Positions 7,524-9,654 of a DNA stretch of 9,654 bases are shown here, piece by piece. Position 1 is the stretch's first letter, and each line of letters opens with the position of its first letter. The translations under genes were made by a program, and so were the position numbers. The notes beneath the pieces were generated by a model, which was not told the origin of the DNA, did not search any database, and worked only from the letters and a program-made list of their open reading frames with translations. The DNA comes from a bacterium (GTDB lineage Bacteria; Patescibacteria; Paceibacteria; UBA9973; UBA2103): the NCBI GenBank assembly GCA_021812925.1, contig JAKAMK010000025.1:1-9654 (forward strand). Reading direction: 5' to 3'.

Positions 7524-7881
7524 GCTGGTAAATGTCTACGAGTGCACGTTTCGCCGAGCGATCGACGAGCTTGCCGTTCCCGCGTGCGCGCCAACCGGCG
7601 ATGAGGCCGCGGTTCACGCGAGCGCGCTTCGCGTGGAGCCCTGCGTCTTCCGCGGCGCGAAGCGCTGCGGCAGCCTCATGCTCGCTCGCCGCTTCGACGA
7701 CGGTCTCGAGCGCCTTCCGGCGCGCCGCGACCTTCCGGAGCTCACGTACGATCTGCGGGAGCATCTTCACGCGACCGGTGCTCACGAGGTGCTGGATGAG
7801 CTTCGTCACCGCCGCGTCCGCCGCCGCAGCGTCGTCGTGCTCCGCAACCGATTCGAGCAGCCGGGTGTACTCGTCAATCAT
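7507..7881 (-). CDS. atpH: F1 ATP synthase delta subunit, short form
   Basis: Delta joins the peripheral stalk (b) to the top of the alpha subunits. The protein has 124 residues against about 175-180 in most bacteria. The C-terminal part matches well: VNRGLIAGWRARGNGKLVDR (about 88-107) corresponds to the family's GG(F/I)xxxxxxxxxDxS block, followed by SAKRALVDIYQR. The N-terminal helical bundle that grips alpha is shortened, starting at MIDEYTRLLESVAEHDDAAA. Both the position between atpF and atpA and the ATGA overlap with atpF support the assignment. I see no frameshift that would restore a longer N-terminus, since the upstream sequence is the end of atpF. The last five residues, RVTGS, are encoded by repeat DNA. 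Confidence 0.9.
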   Translation of the reverse strand: MIDEYTRLLESVAEHDDAAAADAAVTKLIQHLVSTGRVKMLPQIVRELRKVAARRKALETVVEAASEHEAAAALRAAEDAGLHAKRARVNRGLIAGWRARGNGKLVDRSAKRALVDIYQRVTGS

Positions 7882-8324
7882 GCCTTCTCGCGGATTACCT
7901 TCTCTGCAGCGAGAAGCGAGAGCCGCGCGATATCCTTCTCGCTCTCGCGGCGCGCACGCGCGACCTCTTCGGTAGCGCGCGCCTCCGCGTCGGCGGCCAC
8001 CTGGGCCGCACGCGCTTCCGCTGCAGACACGATGCTCGCCTTCTCCTTGTTTGCCGCTTCGCGCGCGGTAGCGAGGATGCCGTCCGCCTTCTTGTCAGCG
8101 TCCGCGACACGTGCCGCCGCCGCTTCGTCAGCACCGGCAAGCTTCTCACCGGCCTTCCTCGCGTCGTCGACGCCCTTCGCTATCATCTCGCGGCGCTTGT
8201 CGAGGGTCGCCATCACCGGCTTGTAGAGGAAGTACCACAGCGCGAGGAGAACGATGCCGAAGTTCACCACCTGCGCGAGAAGCAGGTGCCAGTCGATGCC
8301 GAATGCTGAGAAGAGTTGGTTCAT
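7878..8324 (-). CDS. atpF: Fo ATP synthase b subunit (peripheral stalk)
   Basis: The protein has 148 residues from the ATG at 8324-8322. An in-frame ATG at 8342 would add MTHDLR, but those codons are made of heptad repeat DNA and do not look like a b subunit, whereas MNQLFSAFGIDWHLLLAQVV does. One transmembrane helix spans about 12-34 (WHLLLAQVVNFGIVLLALWYFL), followed by the conserved YKPVMATLDKRREMI. A long Ala/Glu/Lys/Arg-rich amphipathic helix (45-148) would form the coiled-coil stalk. The stop overlaps atpH (ATGA), which suggests translational coupling of two stator subunits. A single atpF is present; no b' gene is seen. No Shine-Dalgarno is visible at either start. Confidence 0.96.
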   Translation of the reverse strand: MNQLFSAFGIDWHLLLAQVVNFGIVLLALWYFLYKPVMATLDKRREMIAKGVDDARKAGEKLAGADEAAAARVADADKKADGILATAREAANKEKASIVSAAEARAAQVAADAEARATEEVARARRESEKDIARLSLLAAEKVIREKA

Positions 8325-8330
8325 ACGGAG

Positions 8331-8390
8331 GTCATGAGTCACCAGTCATAGGTCATGAGCCTTATGACTCAAGACGCATGACTAATGACT
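8331..8390. repeat. Heptad inverted-repeat array between atpF and atpE
   Basis: This is the clearest of the five arrays. On the plus strand GTCA occurs at 8331, 8338, 8345 and 8352, each 7 nt apart. Then TGAC at 8365, AGAC at 8372, TGAC at 8379 and TGAC at 8386 follow with the same 7-nt step, giving four heptads and four inverse heptads around a short centre. It fills the 70-nt spacer between atpF's start and atpE's stop and shares the GTCA/TGAC motif with the atpC-atpD array. Confidence 0.9.
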
Positions 8391-8394
8391 TCTG

Positions 8395-8637
<243 letters not shown>

Positions 8638-8648
8638 TTACGTCCTAG

Positions 8649-8686
8649 TAAAAACCAATACGCGGCCCAGTACATCCCGGAGCCGC
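8649..8686 (-). terminator. Terminator-like hairpin between atpB and atpE
   Basis: On the minus strand GCGGC-T-CC (8686-8679) pairs with GGGCCGC (8668-8662), 7 bp with one bulged T, around a 10-nt loop. A T-run follows at 8654-8650 after a gap of about 7 nt. It could act as a leaky terminator or as an mRNA processing or stability element. The distance to the T-run is longer than ideal, so full termination is doubtful. This spacer is the only large one in the operon without a heptad array. Confidence 0.4.
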
Positions 8687-8697
8687 ACGATGCGCCG

Positions 8698-9444
8698 CTA
8701 GTGCGCCTCGTGCGGATCAGCGATGGCAAGTTTGATGAAGAACAGCGTGAGGATAGCGAACACGACTGCCTGCACGAGCCCGATGAACATCTCAAAACCC
8801 ATAAGGGGCGCGGGCAAGAAATACGGCAGGAAGTATCCCGCCACCATGACCACGACCTCGCCTGCGAAGATGTTTCCGAAAAGACGGAACGAGAACGTGA
8901 TGAGCCGGCCCAGGTTCGACAGGATCTCGAGGAGACCCACGAAGAACCCGACCGGCGACTTCAGGTTAACATACTTGCCCGCGTACTTGAAAATCCCGAG
9001 CACCACGATGCCGGTTATCTCTATCGTGAGGAACGAGATGATGGCCAGGGCCAGCGTGAAGTTGAGGTCCGTGGTCGGCGCACGCAGGAGCGGAATGAAG
9101 TCTGCGCCGCGCACGAGGCCGATGGAGCCGACGCCCGGGAAGAATTCGAGCTCGTTTATGAACGCCACGAAGATGAAGATGGTCGCGACCAGCGGGAAGA
9201 ACCGGCGCGCGAGCTCCTCACTCTCGAGGGTCTCCGCCATGTAACCGAGCGCGCCCTCGAACGCCCACTCGACGCCCGCCTGCAGCTTCCCCGGCACGAG
9301 CGCGAGCTTCCGGCCGAAGAAGTACGTCCCGACGAGGAGAATGGCCATGAGGAGCCACGCCATGACGAGGGCGTTCGTCACGGGGAAACCGAAAACGGAG
9401 CCTATGCGCTCCGCTGCCAGCACGACCGTGATGCCGCTATGCAT
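8698..9444 (-). CDS. atpB: Fo ATP synthase a subunit
   Basis: The a subunit provides the two half-channels through which ions reach the c-ring. The ATG at 9444 gives 248 residues; the open frame continues upstream, but that sequence overlaps a terminator hairpin and does not look like protein. Hydrophobic segments are at about 24-43, 83-105, 128-152, 166-186, 192-212 and 216-240. The essential arginine is Arg187 in the motif FSFRLFGNIFAGE (184-196), with Asn191 and Glu196 in the expected places. Gln225 and Glu218 occupy the last-helix positions matching E. coli Gln252 and His245. A -10-like TACACT lies 6 nt before the ATG, so the mRNA is probably leaderless. No atpI gene precedes it. Confidence 0.97.
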   Translation of the reverse strand: MHSGITVVLAAERIGSVFGFPVTNALVMAWLLMAILLVGTYFFGRKLALVPGKLQAGVEWAFEGALGYMAETLESEELARRFFPLVATIFIFVAFINELEFFPGVGSIGLVRGADFIPLLRAPTTDLNFTLALAIISFLTIEITGIVVLGIFKYAGKYVNLKSPVGFFVGLLEILSNLGRLITFSFRLFGNIFAGEVVVMVAGYFLPYFLPAPLMGFEMFIGLVQAVVFAILTLFFIKLAIADPHEAH

Positions 9445-9450
9445 GTTCGG

Positions 9451-9456
9451 AGTGTA
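9451..9456 (-). promoter_or_regulatory. Putative leaderless promoter of the atp operon (-10 box)
   Basis: On the minus strand TACACT (9456-9451) is followed by CCGAAC and the atpB ATG at 9444, placing the predicted start point on the start codon. The T-rich run of the speD terminator (about 9479-9474) lies at the -35 distance and offers only a weak TTTTTA-like -35. This is the only candidate promoter seen for the operon. Confidence 0.5.
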
Positions 9457-9474
9457 GCAAACGGACGCGCAGAT

Positions 9475-9512
9475 AAAAAGTGGAGGCCACGGAGCGGACG
9501 CTCCATGGCCTC
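9475..9512 (-). terminator. Rho-independent terminator of speD
   Basis: On the minus strand GAGGCCA (9512-9506), a C-A type mismatch at 9505/9490, GGAGC (9504-9500), a 4-nt loop, then GCTCC and TGGCCTC form a 12-bp stem with one mismatch. CAC and TTTTT (9479-9475) follow. It sits 15 nt after the speD stop and insulates the atp operon from it. Confidence 0.85.
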
Positions 9513-9526
9513 GTGCGGGAGTGCAT

Positions 9527-9654
9527 TCAGAGCACCCCGCGTTTGTGTTCCCCGATGACGATGCGGCCCGGATTGAACGCCGTCTTGAAAACAGACAGCG
9601 CCTTTCGCGGTTCCGCTTCGCCGCACATGAATACATCGAACGCCGCATAGCCTT
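9527..9654 (-). CDS. speD: S-adenosylmethionine decarboxylase proenzyme, C-terminal fragment
   Basis: Only the last 41 residues are in the window; the gene continues past the right edge. The fragment reads GYAAFDVFMCGEAEPRKAL and ends FNPGRIVIGEHKRGVL. This matches the C-terminal part of the prokaryotic pyruvoyl AdoMet decarboxylase, whose family has YAAVDVFTCG with the catalytic Cys, then a helix, and a strand ending near EHKRG. The enzyme decarboxylates S-adenosylmethionine to supply aminopropyl groups for spermidine. The cleavage-site serine and catalytic histidine would lie outside the window. The TGA stop is followed by a strong terminator, so speD is the end of its own unit and not part of the atp operon. 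Confidence 0.88.
   Translation of the reverse strand, partial: GYAAFDVFMCGEAEPRKALSVFKTAFNPGRIVIGEHKRGVL

Noticed and set aside
5924..7531. Plus-strand open frame of 535 codons opposite atpA
   Set aside because: It has composition typical of a GC-rich antisense frame (many Arg, Leu, Asp, Val) and no domain; atpA on the other strand is certain.
8325..8342. Upstream ATG for atpF at 8342
   Set aside because: The six extra codons are made of heptad repeat DNA, whereas the protein from 8324 begins like ordinary b subunits.

Overview
The window is a compact, GC-rich bacterial segment in which every supported gene lies on the minus strand, so transcription runs from high to low coordinates. Its core is a complete eight-gene F-type ATP synthase operon, atpB-E-F-H-A-G-D-C (9444 down to 3176). 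It is preceded by the 3' end of an S-adenosylmethionine decarboxylase gene (speD) and followed by a run of small membrane or hypothetical proteins, a flavodoxin-fold oxidoreductase, two apparent non-coding RNA transcription units and the 5' part of ychF. The short delta and epsilon subunits, tight packing, ATGA overlaps, absence of Shine-Dalgarno sequences and unrecognised small membrane proteins suggest a reduced genome, possibly Patescibacteria (Parcubacteria-like). That assignment is an inference from style, not a proof.

Layout in transcription order: speD C-terminus (9654-9527); a rho-independent terminator (9512-9475); a promoter and atpB; a terminator-like hairpin between atpB and atpE; atpE, atpF, atpH (ATGA overlap with atpF), atpA, atpG, atpD, atpC. 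Next come a promoter and a four-helix membrane protein (3123-2713); a second promoter and a three-gene unit (76-aa protein, five-helix membrane protein, NAD(P)H:quinone-type oxidoreductase; 2677-1355); RNA B (about 1338-1233) and RNA A (about 1158-875), each with its own sigma70-type promoter and terminator; and finally ychF (848 to beyond the left edge).

The operon encodes a full FoF1 enzyme: a and c form the ion path, b and delta the stator, alpha3beta3 the catalytic head, gamma and epsilon the rotor stalk. Key residues are present (a Arg187, c Glu59, P-loops in alpha and beta), and the c subunit lacks the Na+ ligands, which points to H+ coupling. Epsilon stops after its beta-barrel, so epsilon-type inhibition is probably absent.

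Three patterns stand out. First, five of the six sizeable spacers inside the atp operon contain a different short repeat with an exact 7-nt period, usually as direct heptads followed by their inverse complement. Second, four genes that appear to lead transcription units have a -10-like hexamer exactly 6 nt before the start codon, as expected for leaderless mRNAs. Third, two structured RNAs that I cannot assign to a family lie between the oxidoreductase gene and ychF.
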